Assembly (NCBI GenBank): GCA_905250115.1
Contig: CAJNOI010000032.1
Coordinates: forward strand, 186,001-250,000
Direction of reading: 5' to 3'
Source of the DNA: Adineta steineri
Lineage: Eukaryota > Rotifera > Eurotatoria > Adinetida > Adinetidae
Length of the DNA stretch: 64,000 bases
Shown: piece by piece, positions 36,306 to 51,855 of the stretch
Layout of the letters: every line of letters starts with the position of its first letter
Position numbering within the stretch: the stretch's first letter is position 1
Position numbers and translations under genes: made by a program
The notes under the pieces: model-generated
Database searches by the model: none
The model's input: the letters and a program-made list of their open reading frames with translations, nothing else
What the model was told of the DNA's origin: nothing

Positions 36306-37930
36306 AAAAAATTATTTGATTTCCTCTATATCATCTCTAGTCTAACTATAATTGCAAACTAATGAATGATTTTCATAAAAAGTAGATTATAATATTTTGA
36401 TTAATATTTTCTTATTAGATGATTTAGTTGCATCTTTAGTGTCAGGCAATATAAAACTATAAATATAGATCTGAATTTCATCCGGAATGATTAAATAATA
36501 AAAAATTCCTTATTGATAATCATTGGAATTGAACTATATATGCTACTGTTTAAAATACAATGTAAAGAGTAATTTCATTTGAGAAAACTTATATATAGAA
36601 AATATGATGAATGGTAATAAAATTTGTCAACTGTCAAGTTGTTAATAGAATAAGAAAACTAGTGTTTTATTCTTTTGTTTTGTTCGACAATTTCTTTTTT
36701 GTGTTGTAACGAATGAAAAGGATCATCAACGTCACATTAGATTACGTGCATTAATTTATTATACAAAGTAATTCTTCTAACATAATCTTGCGTTTTAAGT
36801 CTGATTAATTTTTATTTTTTTCGTAAATCCATTGATTTCATCTAGAATATAAAAAGATATTCAAAAGACGAATAAATATATATGCAAATCAATTTTATAA
36901 TACAATTTAGAATTATATATTCTATAGAATCTATTAGCATTTATACTTATTAGACAAATTTTCTCTGCATACTTTATTTTCATAATAAAACGTTCTTTTA
37001 TTAATGACCTACATGATTTTTCAGTCACAAGATCGAAAGTATAAGAAATTCATATATAATAATTTAATAAGATGACCTATTTCATTTTATTATCACATCA
37101 TTTTATATATATATACATTCAATCTGAATTTGTCGTTTCCGATGCTGTTTCATTTTACATTACGCTTGATGAAATCCACATCATCTATCTATGCGTATAT
37201 TTGCTGATAATATTATAAAAAAATCATCATATCACGCATTAAATATTAGATCAGTACTATCACACAAGACAGACAAATCAAATATTATTACTCTTTTATT
37301 CTCTCTTAGATCTAAAACCTAATTTGTTTAGAAATTTCCCTTGAGATTTTGAAACTTTTCTTATATTAAACAATGTATCTTGATCAAGACTATAAACTGA
37401 TTTGCTACTTGTCGATATTAGAAGAAAATTTCATAGTCTCGAAAATATGTTCGCCTGTTTTTTTTCTTAAACTGTAAATCAAATCTTATTGATATATTTG
37501 AAATTTTTTGTTTGTTCCCAATTAATCACTTGTATAGAAATAATGCACGTGCATACATATATAAAACATCAAATATATTAATGATATACATACCGAATAG
37601 AAATAAAAAATAGCGTGCAAACTAACAAGTAATAGGCGAGTAAAGAAAAAACAAACCGAGTCATATGACTAGAACTACGCGCATACATGCATGTTAAACA
37701 ATAAATCTTCAATATAATAAATCAACAAAGAAAAGAAAATCATGAATAAACACATATGTCCATCAATTTACAGACCGGAACAAATCGCATACATAAACAT
37801 ACATATACACAAAATAAACACTGTACGAATACAAAAAAAACAAAATGACGGGGTTTGAACTATTGCATATAAGAAAAAAAGGAGCAAAATATAAGAAGAA
37901 GATTATATTACATCGTTCTATGAAGTATTT
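36306..37930. other. Intergenic region, nothing supported
   Basis: AT-rich DNA between the convergent mannanase and lipid-kinase genes. No open frame, repeat family or RNA gene could be supported. Confidence 0.5.
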
Positions 37931-37935
37931 ATTTT

Positions 37936-39712
37936 CTATATAAAATGTTTATCAATAAAATCCAAAAAACGTCGTGCATAAATTTCTGGTTTAACTGTTG
38001 ATATTCCATCAGCATCTGAACCAGATAATTTTGTTTTCGCTACATGTGCACTTTTCTTTTTCATCCCATAATATGTTAATATGTCAATCAAACCAAGACT
38101 ATAAAGTTCACGACGTGATGATGCTAGAAAATAAATGAACATTTTTGCATCTGTATAATATTAAATAAATAATTTACTGTCTGAACTTCTCATCATAAAT
38201 GGTTCATCCGATGAATAATCATCACCAACTTGTGTTGGACTTTCTAAACGATAAAAAAAGACCATAGAGAATTTTAATAAGAAAAAGAATAGGAAAATCA
38301 TACCCGATCCATCTGATGATTCATTACCGGATAAATCCGATGTATTGAAATCACCAGTCGATACATTTTGATCACGTTCTAAAATAACAATGAATAAAAT
38401 ACAAGTTTATATATATATATATATTTATATTATCATACCAACTCCACCTTGATCAAGATCATGAATACCAATAAGTAATGAATAATCCATTTTATGTAAA
38501 CCAACAAGAAACTAACAAAAAAAATAATAAATAATCTTCCTTACTTATCTTTTTTAAAAAATATTTACATTAACATCACGTTTAAGTCTTTCCATAAATA
38601 TTCTTTTTTGTTCAATACCTAAATCAATTGCTCGTTTGCCTTCTAAAAAATCATTATCTTTTAATGTTGGACACGTATTTAATTTTTCTTTCTCTGTTGC
38701 ACTTCTATCAACAGTTGAACCCTAAACAAATATTTTTATATAAAAAAAACCTAATTTATTCAAAAAATGAATCATACTTTAACATCATATTTATAATGTA
38801 TTTTATATTTTGTTGATAAAACATTACGCATAACTAAGACATAATTTTCTTTATCATCAACTGTTAATCGATATAAAGCATAATAATGTGGAAGTAATGT
38901 ATCACCTTGAGTTTCAACAATATACTAAAATTAGAAATGAAATAAATCTTTGATATTATAATTCGATAGCGAAAATAAGAGGGAAGTGAATTTGCATTAT
39001 TATAAATATTGCAAAAAATAATATTTCTTGTGAAGTATGATATTTAAACGAAAGTACTCAAACTTGCTCTAAATAACATACTCGATGATATTCTGGTAAA
39101 AATTTATGTATTTGTTCAACATCTTCTTTGGCAATACATTTCAGAACAAAACGTCGATCATATGATTGATATAATGCTAAATTTGATTTAGTCGGTTCAT
39201 TTAATGGTATAGGTGGTTCCGTTAATGAATCCTAAAGAATATATTTCTATTAAGAAAATAATGAAAGGTTTTTTTGAAGAAAATTTACTCGAAAACTACT
39301 GTCATGTACTTTCCAATATTCACGAAAAGCACGAAATACAAGTGGACAATATTCTTTTACTTTAAAATGACTTGGCATGACTTCCCTAATAATAAACAAA
39401 AAAAAAAGAATTATACATATTCATATAATTATCTCATATACTTATTAAAATTCTGATTGTCAATACGAATTTTAACATAAGCTTTAAAATGTTCCGGTAG
39501 AAGCATAACTGGAATATTAACATTATCTAATTCGTGAATCTAAAGAAAAATGAATGTTTTATTTTTATGTGAATATAAATAAGTAAATAACTTACAGTAA
39601 AATTAACACCCCACATAAGTACAGATAATAATGGTTCATTGGCACGAAATAATTTATGTTTTTGATGACGAACTTTAAATTTTGACTTTGTTTTTATTTT
39701 ATGCCCTTCCAT
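37936..39712 (-). CDS. PIP4K2: Phosphatidylinositol 5-phosphate 4-kinase, type II
   Basis: Ten exons (39712-39596, 39539-39442, 39385-39289, 39231-39082, 38924-38778, 38721-38569, 38511-38439, 38378-38304, 38243-38178, 38123-37936) join in frame to 387 residues. The protein follows the type II PIP kinase from end to end: [41 protein letters not shown] with the ATP-binding Lys, the YDVKGSTVDR glycine loop region, [17 protein letters not shown] with the catalytic Asp, an acidic Ser-rich insert, then [16 protein letters not shown] (activation segment) and [10 protein letters not shown] near the end. It makes PI(4,5)P2 from PI5P on internal membranes. GMKKKSAH rather than a type I segment supports PIP4K over PIP5K. 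A 5' exon ending in ATG at 40193-40191 may add eight residues. Confidence 0.92.
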
Positions 39713-39799
39713 TCTCCTGATCCTGTGCTTGATCTATGATAAGAAAACAAAATATAAATAAAAAGATTGTCCCTTCATTAAAATCGACTTATTATGACA

Positions 39800-42640
39800 A
39801 AAAAAAAGAAGAAATTTGATGTATTACTAAACACGATCATATCATAAAGTTAGTTAATCCTTCGAATAATATTCTCTATTAAAAATTTTCTTCTCTCTCG
39901 ATAGTCGGCCAAACTTCAAGAAGAATGACTGATCAATCAACTAAATTTTAGTGGCTAATTTAGTGGAACCAATCAAAGAAATTAAATATTTATTTCTCTC
40001 ATGAGATTTACATATTAAAATTTAGTTAATTAAATTGTTTATTTATTAAACTATTCAATATCGACAAAAATATTCTACTGAGAAATACTCGATGAAAAGA
40101 TTAGTTTCTTTCAATCGAGATTCGATAGATGCCACTAAAGAAGTTTTTTAATGAACTATTCAAAATAATAATAATACAAAAGGAACTTACCATTTCGATT
40201 ATATATATGTAATATAATTTATTCAATAGACCGAGAATAATAGTAGACAAATTAAAATGTGTATTGAAAGTTAATGCACCAAAAAATAAAAGAATATAAT
40301 AACAAATAGATCAGATAGGTTTTCTTTTGAAGATAATGAATGATCGGAAGTCTGCCTTCGTTTTTTCCTTTTGTAATAGAAAATATTATTTAATAGACAT
40401 TTTTATAGAGTAAAATAAATGCAAAAACTATTTTTTATTGATAATATAACACGTTGATCTGATAAGAGAATATTTTATGTATTTGTTTTTTTTTATAAAT
40501 GAGATTTTAATAGATTTTATCTTTCAAATGGGTTTGGCTATATTTAGTATATTATATATATTTTTTTAATTATTTTTCTCACTTCTTTTTTTTAAAAAAA
40601 CAATATTATTCGAGACATTTTATTGATTAAAATCTTTATTATATATAAAATATTTCTATACCAATTCAATTAGTTTTTTTATAAGTTAGAAAAAAAAGTA
40701 TTCGCTGATATTTCAAATAGATTTTATACAAAAAAAAAGAAACGACGATATTTTTTTATATGAATTAATAGAAATAATTTTCTATGGGATGTTGAAAACT
40801 TCTAAATTCTATTCAGCACGAAATGGTCTATCATAAAAAGAAAAGAGATTAAATTAACTGCGCCATAAAGATCTTAACTATGCCCTTGGCTAAAATAAAC
40901 AAGACACCTTACTATTCTGATTATTTCTTCGTAATAGTTTTTATGTGACCCTATTCTACATTACTGGCTGATGATTAATTACTCAAACTATTTTGTAAAA
41001 CTTTTAACCTATGTAGAATAATCAACAAACATATGCTGATGTTTTGTGCATCTCTCTGTGTCATTTGAAACGTTAGGTACTACATATTTGTCTTGTAAAT
41101 ATTGTTTTTAGACAAAAATATTTGTAATCATCTTCATATATTCTAAGATTAGTTATTTGATAATAAATATTATGTATGTATAGTTTGACACAATGATAGA
41201 TTACTGTTGAAATGCAATGTATTAATCATTTACCTTTTTATAATAGAAGAATGTTTAGATGTCTTTTGCAGAAAGATTCGACTGTAATATTGAACAAAGA
41301 ATCAATTCAATATAGTTAACACTAAATATAGATGTCCTGAGATGTAAAATGAAAAAGAGATATGTATAGAATTCAATTTTCGTTTCATTAATCAACTATC
41401 TATTAATGATGTAACTAAAAGATCAAACTATGATGTTATGATGACAAAATAGAACAACAAAGTGTTCTATTTATTTTTGTCCAAAGAGATTAGTAATGCG
41501 TACTTACCCTTTATGCGTGAGTAATATATAACTGACACACATATATTTTATTACATATAACAATCTTATATTTCAAGTTAATGTAATATTATATTTTGAC
41601 ATAAATAGAATTTACGAACATTCAAAATTTAACAATAAAAGATCTTTCAAATTGTTTGCTTATACTAATGGAAATCAGTGTTTTATACACAGTTTCTATG
41701 ACTAACTATAACAAGTACCAATACAAATATAGTCAATAGTTAGATGATAAACTTCCATAAACTAACATAAAAAGATCGAAAGATTTGGAATTCTCAATAA
41801 AAATAATTACTGCTGTCTTTGAAGAATGATCAAAGTTTGATATATGATCTTTTACTGCTCGATAAGTATTATTTTATTAATAAAAAAAATACATATGCTT
41901 GTATTCTACAGAAATTCTTTTTCTTTCTCTCGAATACTAAAAAAAAGGTAGAACAACAAGACTTTGATTCAACAAAACATTCAGCATGTTAACTAATAAT
42001 ACTACTTATTTTCTATTATTTGATACATGTCAATGAGTAGAAATCGTATGAAAGTATATATCGATTAATTCGATACATAAAAGATTATGATAAAATATAA
42101 AAAGACCTTAGTCATATTGAAAAGGTTTATAGAGAAAACAAACTGAAAGAAATGACGGAATGTAACATATTGAAAGACTTAAATGTTCTAAATCTATTAC
42201 AGTAAGACTTTCATCGTTCATCAAACAGGAACAAGAAATTTTTTCTAGAAGATACGAAACTTTCTACTCGAAATATTGTAAGTTTATACTCAATAGTTCT
42301 CTTATATATTACAGGATGTTGCTATAATTAATCTGAAGATTAGAACTCAACGAGAAATCTTTTATAGAAAATCTCTTACGTCATTGTTTAAATAATAAAT
42401 CGATTCTATTGATATTAATAAGAATCTATCATATTTGATGTCGATCGACAAGTAATCTCCTATATTCAATAGATTGATTTCCTTTTCCTGGAATCTTTTC
42501 ATTAATTTTCAATCGTTTAAACCAAATTTTTTATCAGGAAACTATTTGAATAACATTAGTTATCCTTTAATTAAATTTATTAAGAGAAAAACAAAACACA
42601 TGTACATTCAAAATTTCACAGGAAAACAAATGTCTTTAAT
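39800..42640. other. Gene-poor stretch with possible PIP4K2 5' exon
   Basis: The only element I can point to is AATCGAAATG|GTAAGT on the minus strand at about 40200-40186, a perfect donor right after an ATG. The rest is AT-rich with poly-A/T tracts (40490-40760) and no supported coding sequence. It includes the Ovo 3' flank. Confidence 0.45.
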
Positions 42641-42683
42641 ATAGAAACTCATTTTTCAGCAAAATAAATCAATAATATCCAAT

Positions 42684-44560
<1,877 letters not shown>

Positions 44561-46140
44561 TTTCCCTTTCTCTCTCTCTCCCTACTGTGTCTTTTCCTTT
44601 CGCTTTCGATCTATTTTCTTTAACCAATCAATATTTTGTCTAAGAATAGTGAACATATAAATAGATGCTCTTTTGAAGTTTATTTTTGATTCATTTCGAA
44701 GATAACATTGACTTATCGAATTTATTCGACAAAAAAAAAAATAACTAAAGAAGAAAAGTTTTTTTTCTTCTCTCTTATAGAATTAATTGAATAAAAACAT
44801 CAAATAAACTTTTGTCCAAAAAGGATGATACATTGAATGTGTCAAGAAGTATGAGAAGAGATATTTTCACGTTTTATATTTCACACATTATAATAAACAA
44901 GAAAAAATATCAACAAGCGACAAACATAATGTTCATTATTCTCAATAAATCACTAAACTGACTGATATATATTGTTTAACTATCCAAAAATTAATCGTAT
45001 AATGAAAAAAAATCTAAGCAATCAATATGTTTGTTTATATAATATAATCTACTTACTAGTTATTCAACCTTTCGACTAAACACGGTTCGATGCAAATGTC
45101 GTATATCTTACTAATGATTGAATACAAGGAGAGGTAGCTATAACATACTAACGGCACGATATTTATCAAAAAAAAAACGACGAATGCTTCCTTTTTTTCT
45201 CCTTCAGAAAAGAATATCTAATCATTTAATCGTGTCACCTGTATGTATATTTGACTGATCGATGTCGCAACGTAAACACACACTAGCCGCTATCATCATA
45301 CCTGCACATTAAGAAAAATCCTGTTTTGTTTGTCTAAAAACGTCAAATTAATTTCATCTTTTCGCGTTTTTCTCTTTTTTTCATTACTAATTAGAATGTA
45401 TTCAACAACAACATATCGTTAACGAACTGTAACCGTATAGCTTTTTTTTTTCAAAATTATATGACAATTGATGATCATCGTACACACCACTACGCCTAGA
45501 GGGACTGATACATATATTTTGAAGCAGTGTATACATACACGTGTATGCATATATAGGTAATATTATTTGACTTGACAATTTGATTGCGTCAATAATAAGA
45601 GAGAGAGAGAGTTGATCGTTGTTAACACTTAGATACCTGCTGTGTATATACATGTTTGTCGTCTTAAAGATGATACTTATTATGATAACGGATCACTATT
45701 TATTCCCAAATGATTCCCATACCTGTTGGAGATGAAGAACACTTTCACTTGTCATTGTTAGTTTGACAAAAAATAAAAATAAATGACAATCATTATGTAA
45801 ATGTGTCAATGAACTAAATCATTGATGATGGGATCAAGTGATTAAACATAATAACATTGAAAAGAAAACCGCCTATTTTATAAACCAAGAAAAAAAAATG
45901 ATTCATAACAATATTACTAATTCTAGTTTAAAAATTTACTATTATAAAATATTGCTTCAAGGCTTTTTTCTCCCTTTGATTGTACTCTTTCGTGAATGAT
46001 TGTTTGATTTATGTACATTAACATTATTTCGTATTTTCGTGCAATGACCTATTCTTTTCTAGATGACTGATATCCTAAAAATCATCATATTTATTTAAAA
46101 ACAAAAATTAGCCGGTTTATTGAATATTTATTTTAATTAA
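44561..46140. other. Ovo upstream region, no gene supported
   Basis: Contains a CT-rich tract just upstream of the Ovo ATG (44566-44585) and a (GA)n run at about 45599-45611. Frames such as 45402-45653 lack codon structure. Likely promoter and regulatory DNA. Confidence 0.45.
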
Positions 46141-46151
46141 AAAATACAAAA

Positions 46152-46370
46152 TCATTGAATATTATCATTATTAAAATTTTCGATTTTTTTTTCGATTGTA
46201 TCCAGACGATTTAAAACATCCAATTGATAATGTTTTGTATTATCTAATAATTGATTAGCACATATTTGTTGAAGTTTATTCATTGAATCAGTTGTTGTAT
46301 GGCAACTTTCATTGAGTAAATTGATTTTTTCTTCAATTTCTTTGCTTCGATTTGAATTCGTACTCATCAT
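46152..46370 (-). CDS. 72-residue coiled-coil protein
   Basis: A single open exon from ATG-ATG at 46370. After a polar start (MMSTNSNRSKEIEEKI) the sequence has heptad-like spacing of Leu and Ile through LQQICANQL and LDVLNRLDTIEKKIENF, predicting one long helix. Size and helix pattern are like small subunits of cytoskeletal or vesicle complexes (BRK1, BLOC-1 or BORC type), but no diagnostic residue match lets me assign one. Independent from the gene at 46523, whose stop is 153 bp upstream. Confidence 0.5.
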   Translation of the reverse strand: MMSTNSNRSKEIEEKINLLNESCHTTTDSMNKLQQICANQLLDNTKHYQLDVLNRLDTIEKKIENFNNDNIQ

Positions 46371-46522
46371 TAACTTGATATCGATAGGAAAAAAAATTGG
46401 TTTGTTTTTTCTTCGTATGTATTCTGCTATTTATATGAATTATTACTTATCAAAGTCACGTTTCATTTTGAAATAAATGAAAGAAAGATTAATGTACAAA
46501 AGAAAAAGATACATGAAATTTT

Positions 46523-47916
46523 TTATTTCGAAATCGGTACTGCTTGATAATTAATTAGGATAGATTGTTGTTCGTTTTTATTATTTGGTAAATAATGGAG
46601 AGTCTTTTTATTTTTAGTCATACGTTTTGTTTTTATCTTTTTAATCGATTCAACTTTGTTTTTTGTATTTATTGGTTTACGTAAGCCCATTGTATTGAAT
46701 AAACGTTTGTATAAATTCTATTCAAAAGAAAATATAACGAATAATCTTTTCTAAGTTTTTATTACTCGATTTTCTTTATAATCTTGTTCAATAGGAATTT
46801 GTTTGATGTTAGCAGTAAATTTTGTATCAATATGATCATTATATTGAAAAATAGATTTTTTATTGAATTTATTCGTAAGAAACATATGATAATCAATAGG
46901 TTTTCGATTTTTTAATGCTTGAGCTTCATCTCTATTCGCCATTGAAAGTAAAGTTTTCAAGGTTAATTTTGTTTTCCATAATGATTCTTGTTCCTACAAT
47001 ACGTAACAAACTATTATTTCGAAGTATCTTCGCTTTTGTACATGTTTTATTTCTTGATGTATTTTTAATTGAGGTGATGTATCAATAGGACGTTCAAATT
47101 GAATATTTTCATTATCTATTCGATCACGAAATAATTTAAATGGAAATGATTCGATATCTTGAGATAAAATTGGATTTGTATTATCAAGATCATTTATCAT
47201 TTGTGATACTAGAAAAATGCAATGACCTTGAGATATTCAAAGTGTTTATAACATACGTGAGATTCGTGAATTTGGAATTTGTCTGTTTGGTAATATAACG
47301 GGTGTTTGTTTTGGAGAGAAAATATGTTGAGATGTTTGTATTTGTTGTGTAGTTATTGTTGTATTAGACAATGAAATTTGTGATGATGATGATAATGATT
47401 GTTGATCTAGATTTATACTTGATACGGAAATTTTATCATCATCAATGATATGATTTTTTAAATGAAATAAATTTAGTTGATTAAATATTGATCTAAATAA
47501 TATTAAGTTAATTTAAATGTATATAAGAAAAATTTAATTTACAAATTTCGATTATTTTCTATTGGTGAAGAACGTTGAATTTTATTAATAATTGTATTGA
47601 TGTTTGTCGTAGATTTCGGTGATGAAGAAAATTCACCGGGTAAAAGAATTGTTGGACTAGGTATTTGATATGAACTTTTTACAATTGGTTTAATATCATG
47701 ATGATTTGATTCAGTGCTTGTCAAATTATCCATATAGATTTGACTTTGTTTTTGTCTGAAGATAAGTTTCAATATTTATTTAATTAAATTGACGAAAAGA
47801 ATTTACTCAATAGTCGACAGAGTTATTGATTCTTTGTTTAATAATTTATTAGTTGAAATAAAATCTATGGATTTCTTCGTAGATATTGATTGAATAGCAT
47901 TTCGATTTCTTGTCAT
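46523..47916 (-). CDS. Disordered protein of unknown function, six exons
   Basis: Exons 47916-47807, 47755-47543, 47492-47257, 47208-47042, 46993-46766 and 46717-46523 join in frame to 382 residues. The protein starts MTRNRNAIQSISTKKS, is rich in Ser, Asn, Gln, Ile and Lys, and has no Cys-rich, membrane or enzymatic motif. Residues about 240-315 are the best folded part, probably helical (LWKTKLTLKTLLSMANRDEA). The C-terminus is very basic (KVESIKKIKTKRMTKNKK), which could bind nucleic acid or target the nucleus. Four of five introns are 50 bp or near. Frame continuity over six exons supports a real gene; function is not assignable. Confidence 0.65.
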
Positions 47917-49100
47917 TTTTGATCTTTATCAAACTTTTTCTATGATATTCAATAGGAAAAAAAATATGTCTTCGTTTTTAAACACATTATATTTACTCAC
48001 AGAATTTCTTATAATTAATCGCGCGATTAAACAAAATTAAATGAGTTTTATATAAAAAATTTCGAATTTAATTCTTAATAACCGAGAAAGTAGGGGGTAT
48101 CCTAGTTTGAATAAATTGTTTACTGACATTGTATATGCACTGATTATATTAGAACATCCATACTTAGTTCCATGGGACACAGATCTTAGTTTGATCAATG
48201 TCTACTCACTGTCATCATTACAATGACAGAATTAGAATAAGTACTTCTTATGAATTTGACACATATGATTAGTAACTTTGCAAGAAAAATGACATAAATT
48301 AATATTCAATATGATGGTTTTATTTGTTTATTTATAATGATTAGAAAGTTTACAATTTATGTCTAACAAAATATTTAAATCTTTCAACTCGTAGGTATCA
48401 GTACAATGAAAATATACATCCTAGATAATCTCAGCTGTAAAGGCAGCATCTCAACATAAATGAAGATCATCGACTAGGATGCATAATATTCAATAAGAGA
48501 AAATTCTTTGTTGATCAAGTACATATTTACTGAATAAACTACATATTGGTATATGATTGTTAATAATATTCATGTTTCTGTATCCGAAAGGAAATCTTAT
48601 CATAATTAATGATAACAAAAAACATTTTTATTGTTGATGTTTAAGAAAGAATTGATGTATCAATAATAGTAAACATACATTCAATTTTTCTACTTGTTAA
48701 CTTTCATATGTTTTCATACTATTAATAGACTATAGATTTTAGTACTTAAAAGACATATGATGTAATTGAATAGAAGAACATTCGAGGTTTTTATTTAAGA
48801 TAATTGACAGAAACTAAGTTTTTGTTTTTCCGTTGAATAAATAAATTAATCAGTTGTTTTCTCACAAGATTTTGACGAAAGACCATATATATTTTTCAGT
48901 ATCATGGATCTCTGTATAATTTATTCAAGAAAAAGATTCATCATCATCTTTCTCTTTCATATCTAATCAATATATTTTAAAAAACAAAGAAACGAATTGA
49001 AAATATAATGGGAGCACACTTAGATCAATTACAATACACCGGAAGGAAAAATAAAAGTAAACATTCATCATCATCATCATCACATAATAGAGTCATCTTC
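47917..49100. other. Intergenic region, nothing supported
   Basis: AT-rich DNA with a (TCA)n run at about 49067-49081 close to the 3' end of the GPCR gene. No frames above background. Confidence 0.5.
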
Positions 49101-49103
49101 TAT

Positions 49104-51855
49104 TCAAACAGTATTTCCATAGTCATACGGATATACTCCATTTGTTTTTTCAGATGTTATCATATGACTTGATATGTTGTTATTATTATTATTCGTCGCC
49201 GTCGTCGTCGTAGTTGTAAGTAATTGTTCATCTTGCATTGTTGATAATGGTAATAAACGACGTGATGAACTAGGACGTATATTTGTTAATGATGTATGAC
49301 AGTCTATATTTGAATTTCCATTTCGTGTATGTTCTTGTCTTGGCATTTGTTGTGAATGTACGGCAGCATCAAGACGCATTTCATATAAACGCCATTGTTC
49401 AAACCAATCACAACGCCAACGCATTTTTTCAATTAAAACTTTACGAAAACTTCGTCTCGATATAACGTAAAGAAAAAAGTATAAACTATAATTTAATAAA
49501 TAAAATACTTCTGCAATCATTCTTCCTGCATGCATATATGCTGGTGTGGTTATATGACGTACACGCATTATAGAAATAATTAACCAAAGAATAAAATATG
49601 GAAAATTTAATATACCAAATGTTATTGATATAACAACAAGCATCCATGTTACTTTATCATTTTCTAATTGATTTTTAACAATCATATTTACATATTCATT
49701 ATTTGCACTATCAACTTTTTTTGTTTGACTTAATTGTTGTTGTTGTTGTTGTTTTTTCCGTAAACGTCCTGCTCGAAGTAATTGTCGAACAGTTAATATA
49801 TTAACAATACAAACAATTAATATCGGAAATGTTAATGTTAAATTACCATAAATAGTTGTTAAATAAAAATAAATACTTTCATATTTTTTCATTATATCAC
49901 ATTCGGGTGTGCGATTATTTTCGATATCAACAACAACATCGGACATAAGAAATGAATAAAATGGTAATAAAAATGAAATAATTAATATAAATAAACATAT
50001 CCGTCTAGCACTACGTGGATTGCATAAGACAGATGTTTGTAATGGAAAATATACAACAATAAGACGTTCTAATGTAAATGCAACAACTATCCAATGAGCA
50101 GCAAAACGTAATGTATGACGAAGATAAGTTGAACCTAGAAGAAATTTTAATAGTACGAATAAAGATTGATATTTTTATAAAAAACTTAATTTATCTTTCT
50201 TTTAGTTTATTTTATGAAAAAATAAGTTTATTCCATTTAATTACTAGAATGTTTATATCTAATCAATTTTTATGCTTGAGTGATACTGTAATTAGTTGTT
50301 ATGCATATAATTAAAAAGAAAAAAAAAATGTTTTTTTGCCTTGTTCTTTTTTTTAATAAATGAAATCTATATGTAAAAGTATAGTATGATAAGAACGATA
50401 TTTATAGATAGTTAAGATTATCTTCTTGTATTTCTTTAAATATTCTACGTATCTAATGTGTAAAGTTAGATAGATAGAAAAAAAAAGTAATACTATATCA
50501 TTGAGTTACAAAATATACATTCTCGTTAATCTGATTCGAATCGACAAGGTTATTAATCATCACAGGGAATCTCATTTTGTATTTTATTAGTCACTACTGT
50601 GTACGAAGTTATAAATAGATCAGAGATAATCATTAAGAAAGATCTAAAGACTACTTTTAGAATATATATATCATGCTATATAATCGTAATTGAATATAAA
50701 TAAAAAAAGAGCAAATTATAACTTCGAATAGTTATGTATATTATAGCATGATGAGTTAGATTAACGTTTACAATAATTTCTATCATCGTTGTATAAAATT
50801 AAGAAGAAATGTTTATATACATTAAGATATAACTGACGAAATAATTATGTCAAACTTATAATAAAGTATATTTATGATTTGCTTGAATTATTCGCTGTCC
50901 GTCTGTCTGTCTGTCTATCAATTAAGATATGTTTATTTAGAAACATATTTTACGTAATGCACAGATACTTATATAAATGTCAAAATCTTCAGCTGATCGT
51001 ATAATATGTCAATAGAAATAATTCAATAATTCGAGTTTTATAGTCTAAGAACAGCTTAAATTCTTAGAAATTCTTTTTTCTATGTATTCATATCGAATAG
51101 TATTAAGAATTAAGTATCTTTTTTTTTGTCAATGAAACAGCTCAAAAATGATTTCCTTGTCTTATATGTCATGACCTTCTTAAAAAATTGCATCTTATTT
51201 AATAGCCAATATTACTTAAGTAATACTAATGCTAGTTTCGGTTAGTTTATCTAATGATCGTTAGGAACAAAAGCTTGTCTAATAATAGAATAACATTTCA
51301 ATATAAAGTTCAAATTGAAGATGAATGCTTTATATATATATATATTATTTGGTTGTACTCACATTTACAAAGTGGTCCCGAGAAATCAACAAGATTTATT
51401 GGTAAATTAATATGATGAACACGTACAATCGATCGAAGAACTTCATCGCAAAAATAATTAAATAATAATAGTGCAACAACAAAGCTCACTAGATTTATAG
51501 AAAAAAAAAACACAAATATTTTTTATGTTCAATAGAAAAATCAAAGCTTTTTTTTTTGTTACTTGTTATAAGATATTCATTAGATGAATTTCGTCGGATT
51601 TTAGTCGAGGAAAAAACTTTTATTGAAAGCATAGAACCAATCATACCTATGGAAGAAGAAGAAAAAAAAACAAATATCAGAATAATTTAATTAGTTTTTT
51701 GATAGATTGACATATTTACCAACAATGACAAGGATTATACTTGAATACAAACGAAATAATTGACAGAAATTTAATAATTGTGTATCAAAATTATCATCAG
51801 TTGATCGTTTTGCTACAATATTTTTAATAGAAACTGATTCTATTGTTGTATTCAT
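49104..51855 (-). CDS. Rhodopsin-class G-protein-coupled receptor, peptide-receptor-like
   Basis: Exons 51855-51720, 51646-51563, 51488-51363 and 50134-49104 join in frame to 458 residues with seven hydrophobic segments. TM1 ends IILVIVGMIGSMLSI; TM3 ends WIVVAFTLERLIVVYFPLQ, an E-R-L variant of DRY; loop 2 has the expected Cys (SVLCNPR region and TPECD); TM5 is LTFPILIVCIVNILTV; TM6 FGILNFPYFILW; TM7 EVFYLLNYSLYFFLYVISRRSFR, replacing NPxxY. This pattern resembles FMRFamide or related invertebrate peptide receptors. Loop 3 has a poly-Gln run and the tail is Thr/Asn-rich. Intron 3 (about 1.2 kb) is unusually long here. N-glycosylation NTT at residue 2 fits an extracellular N-terminus. Ligand unknown. 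Confidence 0.85.
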
